Source: Bacteroidota bacterium
GTDB taxonomy: Bacteria; Bacteroidota; Bacteroidia; Bacteroidales; Dysgonomonadaceae
DNA: 64,000 nucleotides
NCBI GenBank assembly: GCA_023424395.1
Contig: JAFADY010000018.1
Location: 1 to 64,000 of the forward strand
Reading direction: 5' to 3'
Below the pieces are notes generated by a model. It was given only the letters and a program-made list of their open reading frames with translations. It had not been told where the DNA came from and searched no databases. A program made the position numbers and the translations under genes. Positions 11,282 to 19,444 of this stretch are shown piece by piece. Numbering within the stretch: position 1 is the stretch's first letter; each line of letters opens with the position of its first letter.

Positions 11282-12316
11282 TTACTCTATTAGAAATTCT
11301 AATTTTTTTGCTATCTCTTCAGAAGCGGGAAGTAATTCTTTATATGCTTCAGGTAACTCAGGTGATAATTTATAAGTCGCTATACCAATGGGTAAGTGTG
11401 TATTTTTCAAAGCGTATTCGACAATCGTTCTTTTCTTTGTTTTGCAAATAATTATTCCAATAGCCGGATTTTCATGCGGAAGTTTAACAGTGTCATTTAA
11501 AATATTTAGATAGAACTCCATCTTTCCCTTGTATTCCGGCTTAAATTCACCGACCTTTAATTCAATAGCAACCATTGCCTGTAGTCGCCTGTTGTATAAA
11601 AGTAAATCAATAAAATACTCGGTATCTTCGATTTCAATTCTATATTGATTGCCTATGAATGAAAAATCGGGACCAAATTCCATCAAAAAGACTCTGATGT
11701 TCTTTAAAATGCTCTGTTCCAACTCATATTCCGAATGTTCATCATCCAATTCCGTAAAATCCCATGAATATTCATCAGAAATGGCAAGAATGGCTTGATT
11801 TTTAATTTTGTCAGGTAATGTCGTGTCGAAGTTGCTTTGTCCTAATAAGTACTTTTCGTAGGCTTTCAATTCTATTTTATGGATAAGTACATCTTTTGTC
11901 CAGCCAAACTTTTTGGTTGCCAATATATAAAATCTGCGTTGTTGAGTATCTTTACACTTACTCAAAATCACGATATGCTTAGACCAGCTAATTTCTGCAA
12001 CTAATGGTTGCAGAAATTCATTTGACTGATATTCAGTATAAAATCGTGCCATATCCCACATATTACGGACACCAAAACCTTGTATTCCCGGAAATTCAAT
12101 CTGTATATCACGCGATAATCGTTCAACAACTGATTTACCCCAACCTAAAGCTGCTTGCTGTTCCGTTATTCTCTTCCCTATTTCCCAATAAAGCGTTATC
12201 ATTTCTTTATTTACCGTCTTCATTGCTTCGTATTGAGCTGAGCGAATACGATTTGTTATATCTTGTCGGAACAAGGTATATTCAGGCGTTTGTATGTGGT
12301 TGATTTTATCTGTCAT
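11282..12316 (-). CDS. DUF1016 / YhcG-family PDDEXK nuclease-like protein
   Basis: This 344-residue protein matches the YhcG (DUF1016) family over its full length. The N-terminal part has YWEIGKRI and LGWGKSVVERLSRD, the winged-helix-like region of the family. The C-terminal half has the nuclease signature: ID near DLLLYNRRL, then AIELKVGEFKPEYKGKM, corresponding to the D...E-x-K core of PDDEXK enzymes. Family members sit near restriction or mobile-element genes and are thought to act on DNA, but their exact role is unknown. It is the last gene of a leftward cluster and is separated from the HTH gene by about 110 bases that carry its own promoter box. Confidence 0.85.
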   Translation of the reverse strand: MTDKINHIQTPEYTLFRQDITNRIRSAQYEAMKTVNKEMITLYWEIGKRITEQQAALGWGKSVVERLSRDIQIEFPGIQGFGVRNMWDMARFYTEYQSNEFLQPLVAEISWSKHIVILSKCKDTQQRRFYILATKKFGWTKDVLIHKIELKAYEKYLLGQSNFDTTLPDKIKNQAILAISDEYSWDFTELDDEHSEYELEQSILKNIRVFLMEFGPDFSFIGNQYRIEIEDTEYFIDLLLYNRRLQAMVAIELKVGEFKPEYKGKMEFYLNILNDTVKLPHENPAIGIIICKTKKRTIVEYALKNTHLPIGIATYKLSPELPEAYKELLPASEEIAKKLEFLIE

Positions 12317-12342
12317 ATATTTAGTTTCGGAATGACTAATCG

Positions 12343-12350
12343 CAAAGGTA
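12343..12350 (-). promoter_or_regulatory. -7 promoter box of the DUF1016 gene
   Basis: Read on the minus strand this is TACCTTTG, an exact match to the Bacteroidota -7 consensus TAnnTTTG, 26 bases upstream of the ATG at 12316. No clear TTTG -33 element is present. The same bases also fit the core GTAnnTTTGC described for CTnDOT integration, but their promoter position explains them better. Confidence 0.5.
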
Positions 12351-12424
12351 CTATTTCATTTTAAATACTTGATGTAGTTGAAAATCTTAATTAAAAAAAA
12401 TTGTCAAAATATTAATCACCTCAA

Positions 12425-12655
12425 TTACTTACCTAACTCTCTTTTTAAAGCTAAAATTTCATCCGGCGGGAAATAACGTCTGTTACTGATTTTGAAAGAA
12501 GGTATCTTTCCCTCTTTTCCCCATTTCAGGGCTGTTTTGAAATGTATGCGTAAGACCCGCGCCACATCGAACGCATCGTAATAGCGAAAGTCTTTTGGTT
12601 TCATTAATAACGAAACCTTTTTTGCTTCATAGTTTTTGTCATAATAATACTTCAT
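12425..12655 (-). CDS. Small helix-turn-helix (excisionase/MerR-like) DNA-binding protein
   Basis: The 76-residue product contains a single winged-helix/excisionase-like HTH: DAFDVARVLRIHFKTALKWGKEGKIPSFKISNRRYFPPDEI. This pattern (alpha2-alpha3 followed by 'GKIPsfkisNRRyf') is that of the Xis/HTH_17 family that bends att-site DNA or regulates mobile-element genes. It overlaps the end of the primase-like gene by 4 bases (ATGA-type), so the two are translated together. An excisionase role fits a nearby integrase, but other small regulators of this family have different jobs. Confidence 0.75.
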   Translation of the reverse strand: MKYYYDKNYEAKKVSLLMKPKDFRYYDAFDVARVLRIHFKTALKWGKEGKIPSFKISNRRYFPPDEILALKRELGK

Positions 12656-14712
12656 AGTTTTATAGAATAAAGGTTATTTGAATCCTGCACGACAATACCG
12701 TTGTTTCTCATATAGCTGATATAATTTTTTGCTGTGCGGTCTTTTACGTCCACAGTCTGCATGATATGACCTACAAGTTCAATATATGAGAGTTTTTCAT
12801 TTATACGGAAAACTTCTTTGGCTATATACGTCAATTCGGTTAATTTGCGTTTCTCTTTGTCTTCCTGTGATTTTTCGCCACGATATACGTGCATATCCTT
12901 TTCTTTATCCCATCCGAAAAGCATCATCGGTACATCCAACGGGCTTCCGTCGCGAACTTTTAAAGCTTTTACAACCGACAAAGCCGGGTTGTCGTCCCTT
13001 TCTATCGAAAGAATTGCTGCTGCCTTGCGTTGCAGTTCCGAGCCGATATGCCCGCGAAGTTTGATGCCATTTGGCACGAAATGCAGAACACACAAAATAC
13101 AGGTGTTATAAATCCCTGCCAAGCGGTATAGCTCATCAACAATAGCAATGCTTTCGGTTTCATCATTGGCACTACGTATCAAATCGGCAATACCGTCGAT
13201 AACCACCAAATGGATACCACCAAAACGATGATGATAAAGATCCATACTGTCTTTAATAAGTAGTAATCTTTCTTTTCGAGAAAGTGCTGCCAAATATACA
13301 GGTCGATAAAAATCCGGTTTATCAGCCAAGCCTGCACGCTTTATGGTTTTTCCTATATTCTTGTGTAGTTGGTATTCGGATTGTTCGGTATCGTAATGTA
13401 ATACCACTTTGTTTTTAATATTCGGACTTACCTCTAAGCCTAAAAGATCCCTGGTAAAATCCGATTCTTCATTCGGGAATGTTCCGGCTATGATAGCGGA
13501 TACATAATTACTCTTTCCCGTTCCTTCGCCTCCCGTAATGCAGAAAAGATTATCATATGTACCGAGGGGTACACCATTTACGGACACGACAGTCAGGGAT
13601 TTGTCAGGTGGGTTTTTGAAATCTATTTCGCAAGAATTAAGCATCATAAGTGTTTGAGTATATACTTTTTCCAAACATTCGGCAATAAGTTGTTTAAAAT
13701 CGATGACGGTATTTCCCAAGCGAAAATAATCTGAAATATCTTTTTCCTCTTTCGTTCCAGATAAAGGAAGTTCCAAACGCATGGTCTTATGCATGGCAAA
13801 TAATTCACACTGCCGCGTAGATTCCCGTTTTCCTGTTTCGTCCATATCGTAAAGAAAAATCACGTGCCGAAAACGACGAACGAGCATCTCAATAATTTCG
13901 TTGCTGATATTTGCAGTTTCACTATTGAAGCAGACAGCATTAAAACCGTGAGCCGAAAGGCTTAATACGTCCTTCTCCCCTCCGGTAATGAAAACGACAT
14001 CGCCACGCTGTGGCAGTTGTTCCAAACCAAAGCAATAGATATCGGGTATTTGGCCACCATAAAGAAATCTCAACTTACTATAAGGACGGTAGAGTTTAAT
14101 AAATCCATTGCCTGAATAGGCAAAAAGAGGTTCTTTTATACTGTTATCTAAACTAAAAGAAATACCTTCAGAATTATAACTTTCATATCTTAGCAGGGAT
14201 TTAACTTTAAACTTCTTTAAATCCTTATGGGTTATTCCGTATTGTTCCCAATATATAAGTTCATTTTCCCGGAAATTCTTTTCTGCCATTTTATATGGCT
14301 TTATTACAATACCTTTGGAATTTTCAGTCATTTGTGATGTATAATGTGAATCCTTTTTTTTGTATTGTTTAAATAATTTATTTTGTTTTGGTTGATATCC
14401 GATAGGAGAGGATATGGATAAATTTAAATCTTTAATTATCATATCCATTATAGAAGTAAAATCTTTTTGAGAGTCTAAACCCTTAATGGTCGCAACAAAC
14501 CAAAAACAATCACCCGAAAAACATGGGTTCCCAAAATCGTGCAATAAATACTTACCGGATTTTCCATCTTTATAGATAAAACAAGAAGCCTTAGTGTCGT
14601 CATACAGGGGATTTCTAAATTTTTTTTTAGGTTTAAAATCAAACGAAATATAATAATTAAAAACATGTAAACCCCCGTCAGTTTTTTCTAGAATTAATTG
14701 TTTTGTGTTCAT
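12652..14712 (-). CDS. Toprim-domain / RecA-like ATPase replication protein (primase-helicase type)
   Basis: This 686-residue protein has a Toprim domain in the first half: FITGGEKDVLSLSAHG supplies the catalytic Glu, and VIFLYDMDETGKRE the Asp-x-Asp. A RecA/RepA-like ATPase follows, with Walker A GGEGTGKSNYVS and Walker B HLVVIDGIADLIRS. A winged-helix-like C-terminus is likely (TYIAKEVFRINEKLSYIELVGHIM). Proteins of this build act in replication of mobile elements: a Toprim for primer synthesis or strand handling and a hexameric ATPase for loading or unwinding. The N-terminus overlaps the stop of the upstream HTH gene by 4 bases. No CHC2 zinc-finger cysteines are visible, so true primase activity is unproven. 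Confidence 0.8.
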   Translation of the reverse strand: MNTKQLILEKTDGGLHVFNYYISFDFKPKKKFRNPLYDDTKASCFIYKDGKSGKYLLHDFGNPCFSGDCFWFVATIKGLDSQKDFTSIMDMIIKDLNLSISSPIGYQPKQNKLFKQYKKKDSHYTSQMTENSKGIVIKPYKMAEKNFRENELIYWEQYGITHKDLKKFKVKSLLRYESYNSEGISFSLDNSIKEPLFAYSGNGFIKLYRPYSKLRFLYGGQIPDIYCFGLEQLPQRGDVVFITGGEKDVLSLSAHGFNAVCFNSETANISNEIIEMLVRRFRHVIFLYDMDETGKRESTRQCELFAMHKTMRLELPLSGTKEEKDISDYFRLGNTVIDFKQLIAECLEKVYTQTLMMLNSCEIDFKNPPDKSLTVVSVNGVPLGTYDNLFCITGGEGTGKSNYVSAIIAGTFPNEESDFTRDLLGLEVSPNIKNKVVLHYDTEQSEYQLHKNIGKTIKRAGLADKPDFYRPVYLAALSRKERLLLIKDSMDLYHHRFGGIHLVVIDGIADLIRSANDETESIAIVDELYRLAGIYNTCILCVLHFVPNGIKLRGHIGSELQRKAAAILSIERDDNPALSVVKALKVRDGSPLDVPMMLFGWDKEKDMHVYRGEKSQEDKEKRKLTELTYIAKEVFRINEKLSYIELVGHIMQTVDVKDRTAKNYISYMRNNGIVVQDSNNLYSIKL

Positions 14713-15098
14713 AGATTATTATCAATGGGCTGGAAACCGGAACCTCGGATAACACCATCACGATAAACAGTTAATGTTCGCAAAGCTTCAATTCTATCAA
14801 AATTACGAGCTCTTAACCTGCCACATTTTACAGCAAGATAAACTTCATCGAACCGGTACGAACAAGCACCGCTACTTAATATTGTGTATGGCATTTCATT
14901 TCTCGCACGCCATCTGTATAAAGTTGTTTGAGAAATATTTAACAACATAGCTACCATAGATGAATCTAAACTAATGCTTTCGTCAATAGGTTTATAATCT
15001 CTTTTCAAGTCTTTCATAAAATCATGAACTTCAGAAAGTATCTCTTGCATTTCTTTAAGATTTTCCTGAATAACACTAAATTCATTTTCAGTTTCCAT
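14709..15098 (-). CDS. HTH DNA-binding protein of a mobile element
   Basis: The 129-residue product has a charged coiled N-terminus (about 1-45) and then an excisionase-type helix-turn-helix: VAMLLNISQTTLYRWRARNEMPYTILSSGACSY. This is a common small regulator encoded just upstream of primase-like genes in Bacteroidota integrative elements. It overlaps the Toprim-ATPase start by 4 bases (ATGA), which supports cotranscription. Whether it controls excision, replication or transcription cannot be told from sequence. Confidence 0.7.
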   Translation of the reverse strand: METENEFSVIQENLKEMQEILSEVHDFMKDLKRDYKPIDESISLDSSMVAMLLNISQTTLYRWRARNEMPYTILSSGACSYRFDEVYLAVKCGRLRARNFDRIEALRTLTVYRDGVIRGSGFQPIDNNL

Positions 15099-15120
15099 GT
15101 GGTAGTATTTCTAATGTTCT

Positions 15121-15471
15121 TTAATTAATTTTATTAACTGATTTCGTTATTTCTAACATATCCATTCCAATGTGTTGAGAAAAGACAAAAGGGAAAACCT
15201 GATTAAAAATTTTCAAGACTCTACGTCCTATTTCGAGTGCAATTTTATCTTCATGGTTATTTGCGTAATCTGAAAAAGCATCACTCGGTGTAATTTCCAA
15301 AAGATCACAATATCGAAAAAATAGGTCTAAACACAGATGTTTGTTTCCAACCTCCATTCGATAGATAGTGGTTGCACTAACTCCTAGTTCCAAAGCTACA
15401 TACTCTAATGAGTAGTGTCTGCTGATTCTATTCTTTTTTAGAACTTCTCCTACGTTTTTCATATAATTCAA
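15121..15471 (-). CDS. XRE-family transcriptional regulator
   Basis: The 116-residue protein starts with an HTH_3/Cro-C1 domain: GEVLKKNRISRHYSLEYVALELGVSATTIYRMEVGNKHLCLDLFFRYCDLL (about residues 7-57). The C-terminal half is a short helical extension that may dimerise or sense a signal. It is the promoter-proximal gene of the leftward cluster and faces the integrase across a 900-base control region, the usual place for the master repressor of an integrative element. That role is inferred. Confidence 0.8.
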   Translation of the reverse strand: MNYMKNVGEVLKKNRISRHYSLEYVALELGVSATTIYRMEVGNKHLCLDLFFRYCDLLEITPSDAFSDYANNHEDKIALEIGRRVLKIFNQVFPFVFSQHIGMDMLEITKSVNKIN

Positions 15472-15821
15472 ATTTAATAGTTTATGATGTAACTCATTCT
15501 AATTCATTAGAATATATATTGCTTATCGCGTAAAAGAATTTGCGTCAATCGAAATCTTACTTCTTTACTGAATATTTTGTATTTTTAAAATAAAGCATAA
15601 CTATATTAATTTAACAATAACAAGTAAGATTATGCTTAAATGATTGATTTTAAATAAACTAAATTTGTTATAATATTTGTATTATTAAATTTTTGGATAT
15701 ATTTCTTTTTTGCAAAAAAAATCCGAAAGTAATAGAAAGTAATTGGGAGCTTATAAGGTCAACTTTAAACAGGGGTTGAATACCCAATAGTCAACTAAAT
15801 CAGGATTATTCAGGAGTACCC
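15472..15821. other. A+T-rich control region upstream of the XRE gene
   Basis: I find no coding sequence here. The stretch lies between the XRE regulator and the integrase-side repeats and probably contains the divergent regulatory sites. The palindrome-like TTCTAATTCATTAGAA at about 15497-15512, directly upstream of the XRE start, is a plausible operator. Confidence 0.35.
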
Positions 15822-15873
15822 TTAGTGCAAGGTGCAAGTCCCCTTATATATAGGGGCTTGCACCTTGCACTAA
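15822..15873. repeat. Near-perfect 21-bp inverted repeat (cruciform/hairpin)
   Basis: The arms TTAGTGCAAGGTGCAAGTCC (continuing CC) at 15822-15843 and GGGGCTTGCACCTTGCACTA (continuing A) at 15853-15873 are complementary apart from one extra T, with a 9-base TTATATATA loop. There is no T-tract on the plus side. The length and symmetry exceed an ordinary terminator. Its place between repressor and integrase suits a recombinase, replication-initiator or repressor site. Confidence 0.7.
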
Positions 15874-16123
15874 AATTGTAACCAAAATTATTTTAAATAA
15901 TTATTACTTACAAGGTATTTGGATATGTTCAAAAATGTAGTAACTTTGAACCTGAAATCAGAGAAAAAAGGCATCGTCTGATAATCGTCTGAGGGTAGTC
16001 TTTCCGTGGTTTCATTTTGGTTACAAACCAAAACAGCTTTGTTTAAGTAATTGAAGTTAAGTGAAATAAGTGGTATAGTTCACAATCCGTCCATACCGCA
16101 GTTAACTTATTGAAAATCAACGC

Positions 16124-16160
16124 AAAGTCCTATAAAACAACAGTTTATAGGACTTTTTTT
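16124..16160 (+). terminator. Rho-independent terminator-like hairpin upstream of the integrase
   Basis: AAAGTCCTATAAA (16124-16136) and its exact complement TTTATAGGACTTT (16144-16156) form a 13-bp stem with a 7-base loop, followed by a T-run. On the plus strand it would block readthrough into the integrase region. No gene ends just before it, so it may mark an old gene end or element boundary. Confidence 0.6.
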
Positions 16161-16179
16161 ATGCCCTGAAAACAGTTAA

Positions 16180-16274
16180 TAGGTTACGAAAAAGCCAACA
16201 AAAAGCCATTAAATACACTAAAAAAGTATCTAAATCGTAACCTACTTCTAAAAATGCCAAATAGGTTACGATTT
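16180..16274. repeat. Three copies of TAGGTTACGA, candidate integrase arm or core sites
   Basis: TAGGTTACGA occurs at 16180-16189 and 16262-16271 in the same direction. A third copy is inverted within 16232-16244, so AAATCGTAACCTA and TAGGTTACGATTT form a 13-bp inverted repeat around a 17-base centre. Repeated short sites about 100 bases in front of a tyrosine integrase gene are typical of attP arm-type sites. Assignment as att is inference. Confidence 0.5.
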
Positions 16275-16343
16275 GGCTGTAAATGGCTCTTTATTGGCGC
16301 ATTATGGCGGGTGTGTTCTTATTCACAGGTTAAATTAATCATT

Positions 16344-16351
16344 TATTTTTG
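16344..16351 (+). promoter_or_regulatory. -7 promoter box of the integrase gene
   Basis: TATTTTTG matches TAnnTTTG and lies 18 bases upstream of the ATG at 16370. No clear -33 TTTG is seen. The site is 70 bases past the TAGGTTACGA repeats, so bound integrase could affect its own transcription. Confidence 0.45.
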
Positions 16352-16369
16352 TAATTAAAAAAACAAGTT

Positions 16370-17596
16370 ATGAGAACAACATTCAACACACTTTTTTTCC
16401 TGAAAAGATCTGGATTAAAGAAAGACGGAACAATGCCTATCATGGCTAGAGTAACTGTAAATGGCACGGTAGCCCATTTCAGCACAAAATTATCTATTAT
16501 TCCGGATAGATGGGATATTGCCGCAAACAGGGCAAAGGGTACATCAAGAGAGTCGAAAGACATGAATTATCTTCTTTCGGAAATTCAAGTATCTCTTAGT
16601 AACAGCTACCATGAATTACAACGTAGAGAAGGAATTATTACTGCTGAATCTGTAAAGAATGATTTTTTAGGCATATCAGAAAATCACGAAACATTACTTA
16701 ATCTGTTCAAAAAACACAATGAAAATTTTAAACTGCAAATCGGAATTTCAAAATCAAAAGCGACTTATCAAAAATACGAGAGAGCTTATAATCATCTTAA
16801 AACTTTTTTGATCACTAAACGCCAAACTTCCGATATTCCCCTTCGCTCAATCAACCATATGTTTATTACTGATTTTGAAACATATATGCGCGTGGATAAA
16901 AGTTGTTGCAACAATACCACTGCGAAGTATATTCAACTATTTAAAAGTATAATTATTGTTGCCCGAAAAAATGGATTGATATTTAAAGACCCTTTTGCTG
17001 ATTACCAAATAAAATTTCATAAAGTTGACAGAGGTTACTTAACTGAAGATGAATTAAAGATAATTTTAGAAAAGAAATTCGACAATAAAAGATTGGATCA
17101 AGTGCGAGATATTTTCATTTTTTCCTGCTTCACAGGATTGGCCTACGTTGATGTGGCAAATTTAACCACTGATAATATTCGGAAATCATTTGATGGAAAG
17201 TTATGGATCATGACTAAAAGACAAAAGACAAACGAACAATCCAATATACTCCTTTTGGATATTCCGCTGAAAATCCTTGAAAAATATAAGGGTACCCAAC
17301 CTAATGATAGACTGCTGCCGGTTTCAAGTAATCAGAAGACAAATGCTTATTTGAAAGAAATCGGGAATATATGCAATATTAATAAAAATATTTCATATCA
17401 CCTTGCGCGCCATACATTCGCGACCACAGTAACTTTATCAAAGGGTGTCCCAATTGAGTCCGTTTCAAAAATGCTGGGACATGCCAAATTACAAACAACA
17501 CAAATATATGCAAGGATAACCAATGAGAAAGTTAGCAATGACATGAAAGTGCTTTCAAGAAAACTAAACGATTTTAATAAAGTTGTAAATCTATAA
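16370..17596 (+). CDS. Tyrosine recombinase / integrase
   Basis: This 408-residue phage-type integrase has an N-terminal arm-binding region (FFLKRSGLKKDGTMPIMARVTVNG), a SAM-like core-binding domain (about 100-210) and a C-terminal catalytic domain. Visible catalytic residues are the first Arg within LDQVRDIFIFSCFTGLAY, the Lys of MTKRQKT, HLARHTFAT (H-x-x-R), LGHAKLQTTQIYARI (His/Trp position and nucleophilic Tyr). It belongs to the Bacteroidota ICE integrase group with the phage_int_SAM_5 layout. The catalytic set looks complete, so the protein is probably active. The ORF6N gene starts 4 bases after its stop. Confidence 0.93.
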   Translation: MRTTFNTLFFLKRSGLKKDGTMPIMARVTVNGTVAHFSTKLSIIPDRWDIAANRAKGTSRESKDMNYLLSEIQVSLSNSYHELQRREGIITAESVKNDFLGISENHETLLNLFKKHNENFKLQIGISKSKATYQKYERAYNHLKTFLITKRQTSDIPLRSINHMFITDFETYMRVDKSCCNNTTAKYIQLFKSIIIVARKNGLIFKDPFADYQIKFHKVDRGYLTEDELKIILEKKFDNKRLDQVRDIFIFSCFTGLAYVDVANLTTDNIRKSFDGKLWIMTKRQKTNEQSNILLLDIPLKILEKYKGTQPNDRLLPVSSNQKTNAYLKEIGNICNINKNISYHLARHTFATTVTLSKGVPIESVSKMLGHAKLQTTQIYARITNEKVSNDMKVLSRKLNDFNKVVNL

Positions 17597-17599
17597 ACT

Positions 17600-18097
17600 A
17601 TGGAATTACAAATCATTCAACAAAAGATTTTCGAAATCCGCGGTTATCGTGTGATGATTGATTTCCACCTGGCTGAACTTTATGGTATTGAGACAAAAGT
17701 CCTGAAACGTGCTGTCAGGAGGAATATCGAGCGATTTCCTCCCGATTTTATGTTCGAAATGACCAAGAAAGAATTCGACAGCTTGAGGAGTCAATTTGGC
17801 ACCTCAAATTGGGGAGGTACACGATACATGCCTTATTGTTTCGCTCAGGAAGGAATAGCCATGCTAAGCGCGGTTCTGCATTCTAAAACTGCCATAGACA
17901 TGAACATTGCCATTATGCGGGCTTTTGTAGCCATGCGGCAAATGATAACCGGTTATGAAGAACTCCTAAAACGTATCGAAGAGCTTGAAATAAGCACCGA
18001 CGAGCAATTCAATGAACTGTATAAGGCGCTTACAGCCTTGCTTGCAGATGCCGAAGAAAGGCGCAAACCCCGTAATCCGGTTGGGTATATCAATTAA
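17600..18097 (+). CDS. ORF6N-domain protein
   Basis: The 165-residue product carries an N-terminal ORF6N domain: IRGYRVMIDFHLAELYGIETKVLKRAVRRNIERFPPDFMFEMTKKEF, then MPYCFAQEGIAMLSAVLHSKTAI. This DNA-binding module is frequent in phages and ICEs of Bacteroidota, usually close to the integrase. The C-terminus is a helical, probably coiled-coil tail. The gene starts 4 bases behind the integrase stop and is likely cotranscribed with it. Its role is unknown; a regulatory function is the family expectation. Confidence 0.88.
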   Translation: MELQIIQQKIFEIRGYRVMIDFHLAELYGIETKVLKRAVRRNIERFPPDFMFEMTKKEFDSLRSQFGTSNWGGTRYMPYCFAQEGIAMLSAVLHSKTAIDMNIAIMRAFVAMRQMITGYEELLKRIEELEISTDEQFNELYKALTALLADAEERRKPRNPVGYIN

Positions 18098-18118
18098 TTC
18101 AAAAAAAGAGGACAAATC

Positions 18119-18508
18119 ATGAAAAAAGGAAAACTAATCATCGACCATCCCGAAGGATCGGAGACCATTACCGTCTATTTCGACTTGGACAAAAACGGTG
18201 AAGTATGGATGAGTGCATCCGAGATTGCCGATGCTTTCGGCGTGTTTCTTGCAGCCGTGACAAGCAATATCCGCGTGCTTTTCAAGAACGAAGAGTTTTA
18301 TCCCCGCGAAGTAAGCAAGGAAAACCGCTTCATGCACAACGGGAAAGAATACATTACCACTTATTACAATTTCGACATGATATTAGCTCTTGCATTCAGA
18401 ATCAAAGGCTTTAGGGCAGAGGAGTTCCGCAAATGGATCCGCGAGCAGATCATCGAAAAAGCCTCCCGTTCCAAAGTGATCCGCATGACACCCAGGAACA
18501 GGTATTGA
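18119..18508 (+). CDS. RhuM-like protein, short form
   Basis: The 129-residue product resembles the N-terminal domain of RhuM (virulence protein) proteins: a beta-rich start (ETITVYFDLDKNGEVWMSASEIADAFGV), then FYPREVSKENRFMHNGKEYITTYYNFDMILALAFRIKGFRAEEFRKWI. Full-length RhuM proteins are about 300 residues, so this is either a stand-alone N-domain or a shortened copy. Such proteins are common ICE passengers without a settled function. It follows the ORF6N gene by 21 bases and ends before a terminator hairpin. Confidence 0.75.
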   Translation: MKKGKLIIDHPEGSETITVYFDLDKNGEVWMSASEIADAFGVFLAAVTSNIRVLFKNEEFYPREVSKENRFMHNGKEYITTYYNFDMILALAFRIKGFRAEEFRKWIREQIIEKASRSKVIRMTPRNRY

Positions 18509-18530
18509 CATACTTTTTTATGCTAAAAAA

Positions 18531-18562
18531 ACAAAGGGTTGCCCAAACGGACAACCCTTTGT
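18531..18562. terminator. Bidirectional terminator between RhuM-like and histone-like genes
   Basis: ACAAAGGGTTGCCC and GGACAACCCTTTGT pair with a single bulge. An A-run precedes the stem, serving the leftward gene as a T-run. It lies between two converging genes, ending at 18508 (+) and 18578 (-). Confidence 0.7.
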
Positions 18563-18577
18563 CGTATCCTGACGGCC

Positions 18578-18751
18578 TCATTTCGAAGCCGAGATAGATA
18601 CTTTACGAAATTCTTTCAGCAATTTCTCTAATTCCAACGACGATTTTCTCGCCCTGCCTCCGGCAGCCTTGTTGTTGTTTTCCGCCTGTAATTTGGCGTT
18701 TTCCTGAAATACCGAAATCTGTTCGTTAATCTTGTTTACTAATTCCTGCAT
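18578..18751 (-). CDS. Histone H1-like (HC1-type) DNA-binding protein
   Basis: The 57-residue product MQELVNKINEQISVFQENAK... ends with GGRARKSSLELEKLLKEFRKVSISASK. Bacteroidota encode very similar short, basic H1-like proteins with the pattern NNKAAGGRARKSSLELEKL. I start at the CAT at 18749-18751 because this gives the family length; a longer upstream frame has no family support. It is probably a nucleoid protein. A good promoter lies 30-60 bases upstream. Confidence 0.8.
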   Translation of the reverse strand: MQELVNKINEQISVFQENAKLQAENNNKAAGGRARKSSLELEKLLKEFRKVSISASK

Positions 18752-18783
18752 GACGTTTTTGTTTTTATGTAATAAATCGAAAG

Positions 18784-18813
18784 CAAAGATAGTTTTTTCG
18801 GTACAAACACAAA
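18784..18813 (-). promoter_or_regulatory. Promoter of the histone-like gene
   Basis: On the minus strand TTTG (18810-18813) is followed after 18 bases by TATCTTTG (18784-18791). This is a near-ideal Bacteroidota sigma-70-type promoter (TTTG ~19 bp TAnnTTTG), about 33 bases before the ATG. Confidence 0.65.
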
Positions 18814-19091
18814 AGCGTTTTCGTTCTTTTTCTGCCGTCTTCCGTACATGCATTCCCCACTTCCCGATTTTTTTCTACAAACGACGGTGTGCCGTGTTTC
18901 ATTTCACGGGCAAAGGTATATCCGTGTGCATACCGGCGTTGCAAGGTCAGGCCTCCTGTTTTTGCAAAAATCTCCACACCTGCGGGTAGTATTTTTACAA
19001 AAAACCTTGCACCGCCTGCACACTACCTTTTCCGGCCCCTGAAACGAAACCGGCACACTCCGACCTTTGGACGCATCAAAAAAAATGTCAG
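18814..19091. other. Intergenic stretch without a recognised feature
   Basis: This spacer separates the divergent histone-like and small-ORF operons. I see no good ORF and no clear hairpin. It should contain the promoter of the rightward operon that starts at 19092, but no exact TAnnTTTG box is evident. Confidence 0.3.
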
Positions 19092-19271
19092 ATGATGAAA
19101 AAGAATTGTAACATAGAATCTCAACAAAACGGAAACGGCTCCTCCTCCCATTACCGCATCAATCGTGGTGAAAATCCCATACATATAAGTGAAATCATTA
19201 AGCGATGTTTGGAAGAACTGAGGATGAAACGCTATGTAAATCAGTGTCCTGAAGAAAGGAGTGCCGTATGA
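19092..19271 (+). CDS. Small ICE protein, 59 residues, unknown function
   Basis: The ORF starting ATGATGAAAAAG encodes a 59-residue polar protein ending RMKRYVNQCPEERSAV. It is too short for family assignment. Support for coding comes from context: its stop overlaps the next start as ATGA, the first of three such overlaps in a row in one frame-hopping operon. The second ATG at 19095 is an equally good start. Confidence 0.55.
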   Translation: MMKKNCNIESQQNGNGSSSHYRINRGENPIHISEIIKRCLEELRMKRYVNQCPEERSAV

Positions 19272-19444
19272 AAATAATCACTTTACCGCACCGCACCATT
19301 GTAACGCAAGCACGGAATTTCCGAGAATTCCGGCTATTGCAAGCCAATAATTACAACGGAAACGCACTCTCCAAGTATCTGCAAATGTGGGCAGACTGGC
19401 AGGAAGCAAAAGACGTATTAACAGCAAAATCAACGAAACGATGA
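19268..19444 (+). CDS. Small ICE protein, 58 residues, unknown function
   Basis: This 58-residue basic product begins MKIITLPHRTIVTQARNF and includes ALSKYLQMWADW. Start and stop both overlap neighbouring genes by 4 bases (ATGA at 19268 and 19441), a strong sign of translational coupling. No domain is recognised. Confidence 0.6.
   Translation: MKIITLPHRTIVTQARNFREFRLLQANNYNGNALSKYLQMWADWQEAKDVLTAKSTKR

Noticed and set aside
12342..12351. GCAAAGGTAC, fitting the CTnDOT-type core GTAnnTTTGC
   Set aside because: The same bases are an ideal -7 box upstream of the DUF1016 gene and nothing else nearby looks like an attachment site.
15950..16130. Search for a tRNA gene as integration target near the integrase
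   Set aside because: No cloverleaf with acceptor and T-arm could be drawn; only the 16124-16160 hairpin is convincing.
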